Positions 51,727 through 59,979 are shown, counted from the first letter of the stretch. The stretch is 64,000 nt of DNA from SIG565 sp045613385 (GCA_045613385.1 JAZLAW010000019.1:22492-86491); one strand, 5' to 3'. Translations and numbers: made by a program. The notes: generated by a model not told the origin, from the sequence alone.

Positions 51727-52205
51727 TAAAGATTAAAATAATTGCTATGGGCAGGTTAAAGGAAAAACATTTTTTATCGGCGGCGGGTGAGTATGCTAAA
51801 CGGCTGTCTGCTTTTTGCAATCTTGAAATCATAGAAATACCGCCCGAGAAATTGTCCGAAACACCTGGCGAAAAAGAAATTTTATCGGCACTTAAGACCG
51901 AGGCGGCTAATATTGAAAAAAGGATACCCAATAGTTCTTTGCGTGTGGCTATGTGCATAGAAGGCAAAGAAATGCCGAGCGAAGATTTTGCTTTATTTTT
52001 TAATGATGCGGCGGTTTCGGGAACGGGATGCATTACATTTATAATAGGCAGTTCTTTCGGTCTTGATAAAGATTTAAGAAACAGTTGCCAAAGAAGAATG
52101 TCAATGTCACAAATGACCTTTCCGCACGAACTCGCAAGAGTAATGCTGCTTGAACAAATATATAGAGCATTCAAAATTATTCAAGGCTCGAGTTATCACA
52201 AATAA
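51723..52205 (+). CDS. rlmH: 23S rRNA pseudouridine-1915 N3-methyltransferase
   Basis: A 160-residue SPOUT methyltransferase acting on 23S rRNA in the assembled ribosome. GRLKEKHFLSAAGEYAKRL at the N-terminus and FIIGSSFGLD with LARVMLLEQIYRAFKI at the C-terminus are diagnostic. It overlaps yycJ by 4 nt. Confidence 0.92.
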   Translation: MIKIKIIAMGRLKEKHFLSAAGEYAKRLSAFCNLEIIEIPPEKLSETPGEKEILSALKTEAANIEKRIPNSSLRVAMCIEGKEMPSEDFALFFNDAAVSGTGCITFIIGSSFGLDKDLRNSCQRRMSMSQMTFPHELARVMLLEQIYRAFKIIQGSSYHK

Positions 52206-52209
52206 AATT

Positions 52210-52274
52210 AAAAAAAGACTTGACCGGAAAGGTAAAGTATGGTATACTATCCTTACCTCTGAAGGTCTTTTTTT
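52210..52274 (+). terminator. Long hairpin after rlmH with the rpmG promoter inside
   Basis: AAAAAAAGAC pairs with GTCTTTTTTT (about 52209-52218 with 52265-52274), enclosing nested inverted repeats AGGTAA/TTACCT and AGTAT/ATACT. Read-through RNA from rlmH would fold into a terminator, while the promoter TTGACC-17-TATACT lies within the loop. Confidence 0.55.
52220..52248 (+). promoter_or_regulatory. Promoter of the rpmG-secE-nusG genes
   Basis: TTGACC (52220-52225) and TATACT (52243-52248), spacer 17 nt. The leader (about 52255-52447) is otherwise AT-rich with no recognised element. Confidence 0.65.
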
Positions 52275-52447
52275 TTGCGCCTATTTTTCGCAAAAAAGAG
52301 GATTCAAAGCAAAATTTACATATATTGTACGTGCTTTACTTTAACGCTACAATATAGGGCGTTAAGGTCAATATATGCCTTTTGCTGAGGGAGGCTATTT
52401 ATCCTATTCTGGATAAAAATAAATTCCGTAAAACGGGAGGTGCCGTC

Positions 52448-52597
52448 ATGAGAGTTAAAATCACTTTAGCTTGCACAGAGTGTAAGCAGCGCAATTACAA
52501 CACAATGAAAAACAAAAAGAACGACCCGGACAGACTTGAAATGAGTAAGTATTGCAGGTTCTGTAAGAAGCACACCGTACACAGGGAAACTAAGTAA
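52448..52597 (+). CDS. rpmG: 50S ribosomal protein L33
   Basis: A 49-residue ribosomal protein with the zinc-binding pattern CTECK and CRFCK (four Cys). It precedes secE and nusG, the standard bacterial order. ATG 52448 follows GGGAGGTG. Confidence 0.93.
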   Translation: MRVKITLACTECKQRNYNTMKNKKNDPDRLEMSKYCRFCKKHTVHRETK

Positions 52598-52610
52598 GGA
52601 GGGTGCAGGA

Positions 52611-53285
52611 ATGAAAACTATAAACAAGGTTTGTCAAATTTTAGGATTGTTGACAGGCATTGCCGCAGTGGTAATGTTCTTCACAAACTTTGCTACCATA
52701 GTTTCTGCCGATAGCACAGTTACCGCAACGGGTGCTCAGCTAGCATTCGGTTCATCGGTTAACGGTGTTGCACTCTATAAGTCTTACAAATTACTTTTCT
52801 GTTTCTTGGTTGCTGTTTTGAGTGCTGTGCTTAGCGGTTTTTCCTTTAAGGCAAAGGGCGCTAAGTATGCTACACCCGTAAGTGCCGTTATTGTTGCGGT
52901 ATTTATGTTGGTTGTAACACTCGGTAACCCCTATAGCTTTGTTAATGCTGATTCTATTAAGAATGTAACAGGCATTACCTACACTGCTGTAGGACTTATA
53001 ACAACAACCGCGCTTCTCTTTGGTTGTACTGTTTTCAGTGCAGCACATTTGTTTATCAACGATTATATCGAATGTGCAGGTAAGAAACCAACCATTATGA
53101 AAAGGGTAATCAAATTCTTTCGCGATTATAAGAGCGAAGTTAAGAAGATTGTATGGCCCAGTTTCAAGGATGTTGTTAAGAACACAGTAATTGTATTGAT
53201 TATGTGTGCTGTAGTTGGTGCATTTATATGGGTTTTGGACTTTGGTCTTTCAAAGTTACTTTCATTAATTTGGTCGCTTAAGTAA
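52611..53285 (+). CDS. secE: SecE with an additional N-terminal membrane domain
   Basis: The last about 60 residues (FFRDYKSEVKKIVWPSFKDV followed by one membrane helix) are a complete SecE, the clamp subunit of the SecYEG translocon. In front are about 160 extra residues with four further membrane helices (about 8-30, 58-80, 88-107, 123-150) and small extracytoplasmic loops. Minimal Firmicute SecE is only about 60 residues, so this form is unusual. Position between rpmG and nusG confirms identity. AAGGAGGG lies before the ATG. Confidence 0.88.
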   Translation: MKTINKVCQILGLLTGIAAVVMFFTNFATIVSADSTVTATGAQLAFGSSVNGVALYKSYKLLFCFLVAVLSAVLSGFSFKAKGAKYATPVSAVIVAVFMLVVTLGNPYSFVNADSIKNVTGITYTAVGLITTTALLFGCTVFSAAHLFINDYIECAGKKPTIMKRVIKFFRDYKSEVKKIVWPSFKDVVKNTVIVLIMCAVVGAFIWVLDFGLSKLLSLIWSLK

Positions 53286-53312
53286 AGCCAAATATTTTTG
53301 GAGGTAGTATAA

Positions 53313-53834
53313 ATGTCAAACGAAGCAAGATGGTATGTAATTCATACTTATTCCGGTTATGAAAACAAGGTTAAAACCGACCTGGAAAAAATGGTTGAAA
53401 ACCGTAAAATGCAGGACCTTATATTTGACCTTAAAATACCCACAGAAACCGTTACCGAGATAAAGGGTGAAAAAACGCGTGAAGTGGAACGTAAGATTTT
53501 CCCGGGATATGTTCTTATTAAAATGATAGTTACGGACGATAGCTGGTATGTCGTAAGAAACATTCACGGCGTTACAGGCTTTGTAGGTCCGGCATCCAAG
53601 CCTGTGCCTCTTACAGATGAAGAGGTTGCGGCTCTCGGCGTTGAAAAGCACAGCGTTGAAGTTGCGTACAAGGTTGGAGACAGTATTAAGGTCGTTTACG
53701 GACCTTTCGAGAATCTTACAGGTGTTGTTGAAGAAATCGATACTCAGAACAACAGTGTACGTGTTCTCATCACCGTCTTTGGCAGACAAACACCTGTCGA
53801 GATGGATTTAGACCAGATAGCTCTGGCAGATTAA
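53313..53834 (+). CDS. nusG: Transcription antitermination factor NusG
   Basis: A 173-residue RNA polymerase-binding factor: NGN domain (WYVIHTYSGYENKVKTDLE; FPGYVLIKM) and KOW domain (YGPFENLTGVVEEID). GGAGG precedes the ATG. Confidence 0.95.
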   Translation: MSNEARWYVIHTYSGYENKVKTDLEKMVENRKMQDLIFDLKIPTETVTEIKGEKTREVERKIFPGYVLIKMIVTDDSWYVVRNIHGVTGFVGPASKPVPLTDEEVAALGVEKHSVEVAYKVGDSIKVVYGPFENLTGVVEEIDTQNNSVRVLITVFGRQTPVEMDLDQIALAD

Positions 53835-53843
53835 TTGTAAAAT

Positions 53844-53970
53844 ACGGATTTTTGTCCGTTATTATTTGTGCGGCTATTTTGCCGCCGACGGCTTAGACCG
53901 TCACGGTGGGAGGAACGGGAAGATGAACGTTCCGCCAAGTGTAAAACACTAGTTACCACGAATATTGGAG
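53844..53970 (+). promoter_or_regulatory. Structured leader between nusG and rplK
   Basis: Consecutive short hairpins: ACGGA/TCCGT (53844-53859), GCGGC/GCCGC (53870-53885), GACGG/CCGTC (53887-53902), GGAACG/CGTTCC and AGTGT/ACACT. This is likely the 5' leader of the L11-L1 genes or a processing site; autoregulation by L1 is known in other bacteria, but the binding motif is not proven here. Confidence 0.4.
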
Positions 53971-53979
53971 GTGCAAACA

Positions 53980-54405
53980 ATGGCTCAAAAAATTACAGGT
54001 TACATCAAATTGCAAATTCCGGCAGGAAAAGCCACACCGGCTCCACCTGTTGGTCCGGCGCTGGGTCAGCATGGCGTTAACATTATGGCTTTCACAAAAG
54101 AGTTTAATGAACGCACAAAGAACGATGTTGGTCTTATAATTCCGGTAGTTATTACCGTTTATGCAGACCGCTCATTCAGCTTTATTACCAAGACTCCGCC
54201 TGCAGCCGTTCTCTTAAAGAAGGCTTGCGGAATTGACACCGCTTCAGGTGTTCCGAACAAAAATAAAGTTGCTAAAATCACCAGCGAGCAGATTAGAAAA
54301 ATCGCAGAACAGAAGATGCCCGACCTTAACGCTGCAAACGTAGAAGCTGCTATGTCTATGATAGCAGGTACAGCACGTAGTATGGGTATTGAAGTTATCG
54401 ATTAA
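53980..54405 (+). CDS. rplK: 50S ribosomal protein L11
   Basis: A 141-residue ribosomal protein of the GTPase-associated centre: ITGYIKLQIPAGKATPAPPVGPALGQHGVN is the hallmark N-terminus (cited in part). GGAGGTG precedes ATG 53980. Confidence 0.96.
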   Translation: MAQKITGYIKLQIPAGKATPAPPVGPALGQHGVNIMAFTKEFNERTKNDVGLIIPVVITVYADRSFSFITKTPPAAVLLKKACGIDTASGVPNKNKVAKITSEQIRKIAEQKMPDLNAANVEAAMSMIAGTARSMGIEVID

Positions 54406-54464
54406 TACTCTCTTCTCGTGGGAGGAAATTTCCGATTTAACCACTTACTGGGAGGTAAAAGAAA

Positions 54465-55160
54465 GTGAAACACGGTAAAAAATATAACGAAAGTGCTAAC
54501 CTTTTAGAAAAAGGTAAGTTTTACGATGTTGAAGAAGCTGTAGCAATGGCAGTTAAGACCGGTACAGCTAAATTCGACGAAACAGTAGAAATACACGTAC
54601 GTCTCGGTGTTGACTCACGTCACGCAGACCAGCAGGTTCGCGGTGCCGTAGTTCTTCCGAACGGTACAGGTAAAAAGGTAAGAACTCTTGTTCTTACAAA
54701 AGGCGACAAGGCTAAAGAAGCAGAAGCTGCAGGTTCAGACTATGTAGGTGCTGAAGAGCTCGTTGCTAAAATCCAGAACGAAAACTGGCTCGATTTCGAT
54801 GTTGTTATCGCAACACCTGATATGATGGGTATGGTTGGTCGTCTTGGTAAGGTATTAGGTCCGCGTGGTCTTATGCCTACACCTAAGGCTGGTACAGTTA
54901 CTCCTGATGTAGCTAAGGCAGTTACCGAAGCTAAAGCAGGTAAAATCGAGTACCGTCTTGACAAAACAAATATCATTCACTGTCCTATAGGTAAGGTTTC
55001 CTTTGGACCTGAAAAGATTCAGGAAAACCTTGATACACTTATGGGAGCAATTATCAAGGCTAAACCGGCTGCTACAAAAGGCCAGTATGTTAAGTCTTGT
55101 GTTCTCGCAACAACAATGGGCCCTGGCATAAAGATTAATGTTGCTAAATTCGGCGCATAA
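54465..55160 (+). CDS. rplA: 50S ribosomal protein L1
   Basis: A 231-residue L1-stalk protein: HVRLGVDSRHADQQVRG and LGPRGLMPTPKAGTVT are diagnostic. The GTG start follows GGGAGG. It lies 60 nt after rplK. Confidence 0.96.
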   Translation: MKHGKKYNESANLLEKGKFYDVEEAVAMAVKTGTAKFDETVEIHVRLGVDSRHADQQVRGAVVLPNGTGKKVRTLVLTKGDKAKEAEAAGSDYVGAEELVAKIQNENWLDFDVVIATPDMMGMVGRLGKVLGPRGLMPTPKAGTVTPDVAKAVTEAKAGKIEYRLDKTNIIHCPIGKVSFGPEKIQENLDTLMGAIIKAKPAATKGQYVKSCVLATTMGPGIKINVAKFGA

Positions 55161-55167
55161 TTAGTTG

Positions 55168-55196
55168 TTGACAAATCATACTTTGTGTGATATTAT
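55168..55196 (+). promoter_or_regulatory. Promoter of rplJ-rplL
   Basis: TTGACA (55168-55173) and TATTAT (55191-55196), spacer 17 nt. Confidence 0.72.
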
Positions 55197-55209
55197 AATT
55201 TTGTTGCAA

Positions 55210-55265
55210 AACTCCAAAGACAGTAGGTCCCATATGGGATAAGGTGTAAACCGCCTACCGAGGTG
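55210..55265 (+). ncRNA. Ribosomal protein L10 leader
   Basis: CTCCAAAGACAGTAGGT and CCGCCTACCGAGGT frame a hairpin; this is the conserved Firmicute L10-leader structure to which the L10-L12 complex binds to shut down its own operon. Confidence 0.85.
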
Positions 55266-55297
55266 TGTGCTAAAAAACATTTTATATGGTTTTTCTG

Positions 55298-55329
55298 CCC
55301 ATCTCTGTTTTTTGGAGATGGGTTTTTTA
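55298..55329 (+). terminator. Attenuator terminator in the rplJ leader
   Basis: CCCATCTC (55298-55305) pairs with GAGATGGG (55315-55322), followed by six T's, between the L10 leader and rplJ; the classic arrangement for transcription attenuation. Confidence 0.75.
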
Positions 55330-55365
55330 TGTGACTTTAAGTGTCGCAAAACGGAGGTGAAAATA

Positions 55366-55869
55366 TTGCCAAACGCTATTGTTTTAGAACAAAAACAAAA
55401 AATAGTTGCTGACTTGAAAGAAAGCATTGCTTCTTCGGTTGCAGGTGTTATAGTTGACTATAAGGGTATTTCAGTTGCTGATGATACAGTTTTGCGTAAG
55501 GAACTTCGCGAAGCAGGAATCGACTACCGCGTAGTTAAGAACACATTACTCGGTCGTGCTATCGAAGGCACCGAGCTCGAAAGCATTAATTCAGTTCTTG
55601 AAGGCACTACAGCAATCGCAATTTCTAAGGATGATCATGTAGCAGCTGCTCGTATCCTTGGTAAATTCGCAGATTCTCACGATAACTTCAGCATTAAGGC
55701 TGGTTACTTAGATGGTAAGGCTATCGATGTTGAAACAATCAATTCTCTTGCAAAGCTTCCTTCCAGAGAAGTTCTTCTCGCAACAGTTGTTGGAGCTTTC
55801 CAAGCACCTATCGCAGCATTCGCCCGCGCAGTTCAGGCTATCGTTGATAAAGACGGTTCAGCAGAATAA
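55366..55869 (+). CDS. rplJ: 50S ribosomal protein L10
   Basis: A 167-residue stalk-base protein: VDYKGISVADDTVLRKELRE is typical. The TTG at 55366 follows GGAGGTG; the longer frame upstream would run through the leader and attenuator and is not real. Confidence 0.94.
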   Translation: MPNAIVLEQKQKIVADLKESIASSVAGVIVDYKGISVADDTVLRKELREAGIDYRVVKNTLLGRAIEGTELESINSVLEGTTAIAISKDDHVAAARILGKFADSHDNFSIKAGYLDGKAIDVETINSLAKLPSREVLLATVVGAFQAPIAAFARAVQAIVDKDGSAE

Positions 55870-55907
55870 TTAAATTTTAAAAAACAAACTAATTGGAGGA
55901 AATAAAA

Positions 55908-56285
55908 ATGGCAGCAGAAAAAATTACAGCTATCGTTGAAGAGTTAAAAACTCTTACAGTTCTTGAGCTTTCTGAGCTCGTTAAAGCAGTTGAAGAAGAA
56001 TTCGGTGTATCCGCAGCAGCAGCAGTTGCAGTAGCAGCTCCCGCAGCAGGTGGCGCAGCAGCAGCTGAAGAAAAGTCAGAATTTGACGTTATTCTTGCTT
56101 CTGCAGGTGCAGAAAAAATTAAGGTTATTAAGGCAGTTCGCGAAATCACAGGTCTCGGCCTTGCAGAAGCTAAGGCTCTCGTTGATGGCGCACCTAAGAC
56201 CCTTAAAGAAGCGGTTTCTAAGGATGAAGCTGAAGAAATCAAAGCTAAACTTACAGAAGTTGGCGCAACAGTTGAACTTAAGTAA
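55908..56285 (+). CDS. rplL: 50S ribosomal protein L7/L12
   Basis: A 125-residue stalk protein: N-terminal dimerisation region, Ala-rich hinge (about 35-50) and C-terminal domain (EKIKVIKAVREITGLGLAEA). GGAGGA precedes ATG 55908; the gene closes the operon. Confidence 0.96.
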   Translation: MAAEKITAIVEELKTLTVLELSELVKAVEEEFGVSAAAAVAVAAPAAGGAAAAEEKSEFDVILASAGAEKIKVIKAVREITGLGLAEAKALVDGAPKTLKEAVSKDEAEEIKAKLTEVGATVELK

Positions 56286-56300
56286 TTTAAGTCTTGTTTT

Positions 56301-56335
56301 AAAGACCGAAGGTTTTATACCTTCGGTCTTTTTTT
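56301..56335 (+). terminator. Terminator of rplJ-rplL
   Basis: A 13-bp stem (56301-56313 with 56319-56331), 5-nt loop and T-run. Confidence 0.87.
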
Positions 56336-56389
56336 GATTTCCGGGTTATTTTTTTCTACTTGTCCGCATAACATTTAGTGGTGAACAAA

Positions 56390-57247
56390 ATGACAGAACT
56401 TTTAAATATTTTACCAATTAAAATCTCTGCAGCGCTCTCTCACCTGCCCGAAAGTATAAAGAGAAATGCAGAAGAAATACGCCTTCGCGCCGACAAGGAA
56501 GTTACCGTTATATTCGGAGAAGAGATGATAAATGTCAAACTTATTACCGAACAGTCGGATATCACCGATACGGTGAGCAGGCTTTGTAATCACTCAATTT
56601 ATGCCCATACAGATGAACTGAATTCAGGGTACATATCCTTGAAAAATGGCCATAGGGCAGGTGTCACGGGGAATTTTTCCGGTGGAAATCTGCACGAATT
56701 TTCTTCGATAAATATACGCATCGCACGACAGATTTTCGGTGCGGCAGATTTTATAATTAATAATTTGTCATCGGGCGGTATTTTGTTGGCAGGACCGCCG
56801 GGAAGTGGTAAGACAACCATTCTCAGAGATTTAATAAGACAGTTATCAAATAGAAATAAAAAAGTTTCTGTTGTTGATACGCGTGGTGAAATATCAGCCT
56901 TTAGCGGCGGTAAAATTCATAACGACTTAGGCGACAACACCGATGTGCTTTTTGGCATAGAAAAAAGTATGGGTATAGAGATTGCACTAAGGACCTTGTC
57001 ACCGGAATATATCGCGTTTGATGAGATAGGTAATGCGTCAGAGCTGTCTGCTGTAAGTGAATGTATGTACGGCGGGGCAGATGTTATAACTACGGCGCAC
57101 ATAGGGAGTATGGAACAGTTATCATCGCGTAAAGTCACGCGGGAATTGATTTCAAGCGGTGCTATTGAAAATATAATTGTTCTTGATAAAAATCGGCAAA
57201 GTAATAAAATTTTAACCAAAAGGGAAGTTATCAGATGTTGTTTTTAA
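56390..57247 (+). CDS. spoIIIAA: Stage III sporulation protein AA (ATPase)
   Basis: A secretion-ATPase-like protein powering the SpoIIIA-SpoIIQ channel between mother cell and forespore. Walker A is GGILLAGPPGSGKTTILRDL; later IAFDEIGNASELSAV is Walker B-like. 285 residues. First gene of the spoIIIA operon; ATG 56390 follows GTGGTGA. A CATAACAT at 56367 resembles a sigma-E -10, with GTTATT about 15 nt upstream, but the leader would be very short, so this is tentative. Confidence 0.93.
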   Translation: MTELLNILPIKISAALSHLPESIKRNAEEIRLRADKEVTVIFGEEMINVKLITEQSDITDTVSRLCNHSIYAHTDELNSGYISLKNGHRAGVTGNFSGGNLHEFSSINIRIARQIFGAADFIINNLSSGGILLAGPPGSGKTTILRDLIRQLSNRNKKVSVVDTRGEISAFSGGKIHNDLGDNTDVLFGIEKSMGIEIALRTLSPEYIAFDEIGNASELSAVSECMYGGADVITTAHIGSMEQLSSRKVTRELISSGAIENIIVLDKNRQSNKILTKREVIRCCF

Positions 57248-57696
57248 TTAAATTTATGGGAATGTGCTTAATTGTTTTATCATCCACTTTTATCGGAATC
57301 GGAAAGTCGCGCCAACTTAAAAACAGGGTTTTAGCGTTGGAGTGGTACTATTCGGCAACCATAAAGATAGCCGACAAAATCCGTTTTAGCAATGAAGAAA
57401 TTTTAAAAATTCTGAACTCTTTACACGATAACAAAAAACATTTAAATATAACTAATCCTTTTAAAGTTGTACCAACAGATGAAAATTTAAATAATGATGA
57501 TAAAAAGGTAGTTAGCTCATTTTTAGAAAATTTAGGTATGGGGGATACTGAAAACCAACTTAATATCTGCAATATGTATGGCAAGGAATTGCTATCAAGA
57601 CTTGATAAAGCAAGACAGGAGACACAGGAAAAAACAAGGGTGTTTAAAAATCTTGGCTTTTTTATAGGACTCGGCATAGCAATAATTTTGGTCTAA
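57235..57696 (+). CDS. spoIIIAB: Stage III sporulation protein AB
   Basis: A 153-residue GspF-like protein with an N-terminal membrane helix (GMCLIVLSSTFIGIG), a cytoplasmic helical domain and a C-terminal membrane helix (FFIGLGIAIILV). It overlaps spoIIIAA by 13 nt; order and topology define it. Confidence 0.88.
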   Translation: MLFLIKFMGMCLIVLSSTFIGIGKSRQLKNRVLALEWYYSATIKIADKIRFSNEEILKILNSLHDNKKHLNITNPFKVVPTDENLNNDDKKVVSSFLENLGMGDTENQLNICNMYGKELLSRLDKARQETQEKTRVFKNLGFFIGLGIAIILV

Positions 57697-57706
57697 AGGT
57701 GATAAG

Positions 57707-57901
57707 ATGGATGTAGATTTTATATTTAAGGTAGCGGCTATCGGCATAATAGTAACCGTTTTACATCAGTTGCTTGTGCGCTCCGGTCGGGAAGAACAAG
57801 CAATGCTGACGTCATTGGCAGGTCTCGTTGTGGTTCTTTTAATGATTGTAAATGTGATAGGAGAACTTTTTGAAACTGTAAAAAAAGTGTTTGGACTATA
57901 G
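57707..57901 (+). CDS. spoIIIAC: Stage III sporulation protein AC
   Basis: A 64-residue protein with two membrane helices (IFKVAAIGIIVTVLHQLL and MLTSLAGLVVVLLMI), typical of SpoIIIAC. AAAGGTGA precedes the ATG. Confidence 0.92.
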   Translation: MDVDFIFKVAAIGIIVTVLHQLLVRSGREEQAMLTSLAGLVVVLLMIVNVIGELFETVKKVFGL

Positions 57902-57902
57902 A

Positions 57903-58289
57903 ATGGAACTGTTTGAAGGACTTGGAATTTGTCTTGTGGCAGTTATACTGTCTGTTATTTTAAGCGAATACAAAAAGGAATATTCGGTAGTTATAACAGT
58001 GTCTGTCGGCTGCATAATTCTGATAGGAATAATAGGAACTTTGCGCACACCTTTATCAGAATTTTTCAGGATAATTAAAAATTCAGGGATACAAAGTGGA
58101 CGCTTTATGGTAGCCGCAAAGGTTCTGGCAATAGGTTATATAACTCAGTTTATCGCCGACACTTGTCGCGATTTCGGACAAAGTGCCGTTGCCGCAAAAG
58201 CGGAACTTGTGGGCAGAGCGGCAATATTTGTAATAACTGTGCCATTGCTTACAGAGCTGTTTAATATCGTAGAAAAACTTATAGATTGA
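57903..58289 (+). CDS. spoIIIAD: Stage III sporulation protein AD
   Basis: A 128-residue protein related to SpoIIIAC, with about four membrane helices (GLGICLVAVILSVIL; VITVSVGCIILIGII). ATG 57903 lies 1 nt after the spoIIIAC stop; an in-frame TTG at 57891 is possible. Confidence 0.9.
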   Translation: MELFEGLGICLVAVILSVILSEYKKEYSVVITVSVGCIILIGIIGTLRTPLSEFFRIIKNSGIQSGRFMVAAKVLAIGYITQFIADTCRDFGQSAVAAKAELVGRAAIFVITVPLLTELFNIVEKLID

Positions 58290-58291
58290 TT

Positions 58292-59392
58292 ATGAAAAAA
58301 ATAGTTGTTTTAATCGTTCTGATATTTATATTTTCTCTTTCTGTATCGGCCGAAGAAAATGTATACAAAGATACTGTAGACAAACTTGAAATTTCAGAAC
58401 TCGAAGAAATTTTACCCGAAGAAGTAAAGGAATTTTTTAAATCTAACAATATAGATTTATCACAGCCGGATTGGAATAAAACTCTCACAACAAAGAGTGT
58501 ATTTTCTCATATATTTTCTTTCATCAGGAGCAAAGGGGCCGCACCGTTCAGGTCTCTTGGTTTTATTGCGGCTATAATGATATTTTCTGCAGCCGTGCAC
58601 AGTTTTACTGATGGCAGCGCCGCGCTTAATAATTCATTACAATTTATATTCGCCGTTATAGTGTCACTCAGTGTAGCGGATGGAGTGATTTCGGTAATCA
58701 GTGCCGCCACAGATGCAATAAAGGGAACGGCTACATTTATGCTCACGTTTGTTCCTGTATATTCGGGAATCGTTTTGCTTTCGGGTAGTCCCGCTACTGC
58801 CTATGCGTCGGGCGGATTGATGCTTCTTGTTGCCGAAGTTATAGTTCAGATATCAAGCTTTATAGTAGTTCCGCTTATGTGCGCCTATTTCGGTTTGGGA
58901 CTCGCGTCAGGTGTGTCACCGTTAATTGCAGATACCGGACTTACCACGGCGGTAAAAAATATAGCGCTTTGGCTATTGGCTTTAATTTTTACGATTTTTG
59001 CAGGGCTTTTAGCTATACAGACAACCTTCAACACCGCCGCCGATACAGTAGGGGTAAAAACTGCAAAATTTTTTATAAGTTCTTTCGTACCTGTAGCAGG
59101 TCCGGCACTCAGTGAAGCTCTGACAACAGTTACAGTATCCGTAAACTTGCTTAAAAGTTCAGTAGGCATTTATGCGGTAGTGGCAATAGCTTTGATACTG
59201 ATACCACTTATTATAGAGCTCTTTTTATGGCGTATTGTCATATCGGTGTCAAATGGGGTAGCAAATATGTTTTCGCTGAAGGCGGTCGGAGTGCTAAAAG
59301 CAGTGGATAGTTTACTGGCAGTACTTATCGGCATGATTTTATTTGTCGGCGCAATTTTTATAATATCTATCGCTATAGTAATAATGAGATAG
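58292..59392 (+). CDS. spoIIIAE: Stage III sporulation protein AE
   Basis: A polytopic membrane protein of 366 residues with a cleavable signal peptide (MKKIVVLIVLIFIFSLSVSA), a soluble region and about seven helices. YSGIVLLSGSPATAYASG and FVPVAGPALSEALTTV are conserved SpoIIIAE segments. The start is close to the spoIIIAD stop with a weak ribosome-binding site, suggesting coupling. Confidence 0.92.
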   Translation: MKKIVVLIVLIFIFSLSVSAEENVYKDTVDKLEISELEEILPEEVKEFFKSNNIDLSQPDWNKTLTTKSVFSHIFSFIRSKGAAPFRSLGFIAAIMIFSAAVHSFTDGSAALNNSLQFIFAVIVSLSVADGVISVISAATDAIKGTATFMLTFVPVYSGIVLLSGSPATAYASGGLMLLVAEVIVQISSFIVVPLMCAYFGLGLASGVSPLIADTGLTTAVKNIALWLLALIFTIFAGLLAIQTTFNTAADTVGVKTAKFFISSFVPVAGPALSEALTTVTVSVNLLKSSVGIYAVVAIALILIPLIIELFLWRIVISVSNGVANMFSLKAVGVLKAVDSLLAVLIGMILFVGAIFIISIAIVIMR

Positions 59393-59397
59393 GTTAA

Positions 59398-59535
59398 GCG
59401 AAACAATCTTGTTTCGCAACAAAATATTTGATTTTGCGACAAATTTTCAGTGAAAATTTGTCCTATTCCATTGCAAAGTGGCTTGTCGGAACGATTTTAT
59501 GCGTTTCGACTAACTACAGTCATTATAAAAAAATA
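59398..59535. repeat. Palindromic element between spoIIIAE and spoIIIAF
   Basis: Starts with an 8-bp hairpin GCGAAACA/TGTTTCGC (59398-59417), then a 12-bp arm palindrome GACAAATTTTCA / TGAAAATTTGTC (59438-59462) and about 70 nt of unique sequence. It occupies a gap of about 150 nt in an operon whose other joints overlap or are nearly flush. It looks like a short dispersed repeat or MITE-like insertion; no transposase. Confidence 0.5.
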
Positions 59536-59544
59536 AGGTGTAAA

Positions 59545-59979
59545 ATGGGAACATTAAAACAGGTTTTGATAGGGTTTTCAGCCGCGGCAATTTTCATAGG
59601 TGCACTAACACTTCTATACCCATCAGGCAAGATGGAAAAATCAGTAAAGTATGCTTTTTCCTTGATTTTTTTGTGTGCGTGCGTATCACTTTTTTGCGTG
59701 GCTTTAAAAATTGATATATCATTTGATTTACCAACCATTTCTTATAATGCCGATGGTATAAAATCTGCGGCCCAAGCACAAAGCGAATTTCTTTGCGAAA
59801 AACTGCTTGATGATTATGAAATTCCCTATAAAAAAATCGATGTACAGACTAATATTGATGCAACGGGTAGCATATATATTAACAGAATAACGGTTTATAC
59901 CGATTGTGAAAAAGAAAAGGTTTATAAGTCTTTGGAAGGTCTGATTGATGCAAAACAGGTGACGGTGATATATGAATGA
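59545..59979 (+). CDS. spoIIIAF: Stage III sporulation protein AF
   Basis: A 144-residue protein with two N-terminal membrane helices (LIGFSAAAIFIGALTLLYP; YAFSLIFLCACVSLFCV) and a soluble RBM-like domain (PYKKIDVQTNIDATGSIYINRI). ATG 59545 follows AAGGTG; the upstream extension of the frame runs through the palindromic element and is not part of the gene. Confidence 0.87.
   Translation: MGTLKQVLIGFSAAAIFIGALTLLYPSGKMEKSVKYAFSLIFLCACVSLFCVALKIDISFDLPTISYNADGIKSAAQAQSEFLCEKLLDDYEIPYKKIDVQTNIDATGSIYINRITVYTDCEKEKVYKSLEGLIDAKQVTVIYE

Noticed and set aside
55267..55365. N-terminal extension of L10
   Set aside because: It would be translated from the L10 leader and attenuator; the TTG at 55366 has a strong ribosome-binding site and gives the normal protein.
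55900..56080. Repetitive GCAGCA-rich stretch in rplL
   Set aside because: It encodes the normal Ala-rich hinge of L7/L12, not a separate repeat.
59428..59544. N-terminal extension of spoIIIAF
   Set aside because: The frame is open only because the palindromic element happens to lack stops; the ATG at 59545 has AAGGTG and begins the normal SpoIIIAF sequence.
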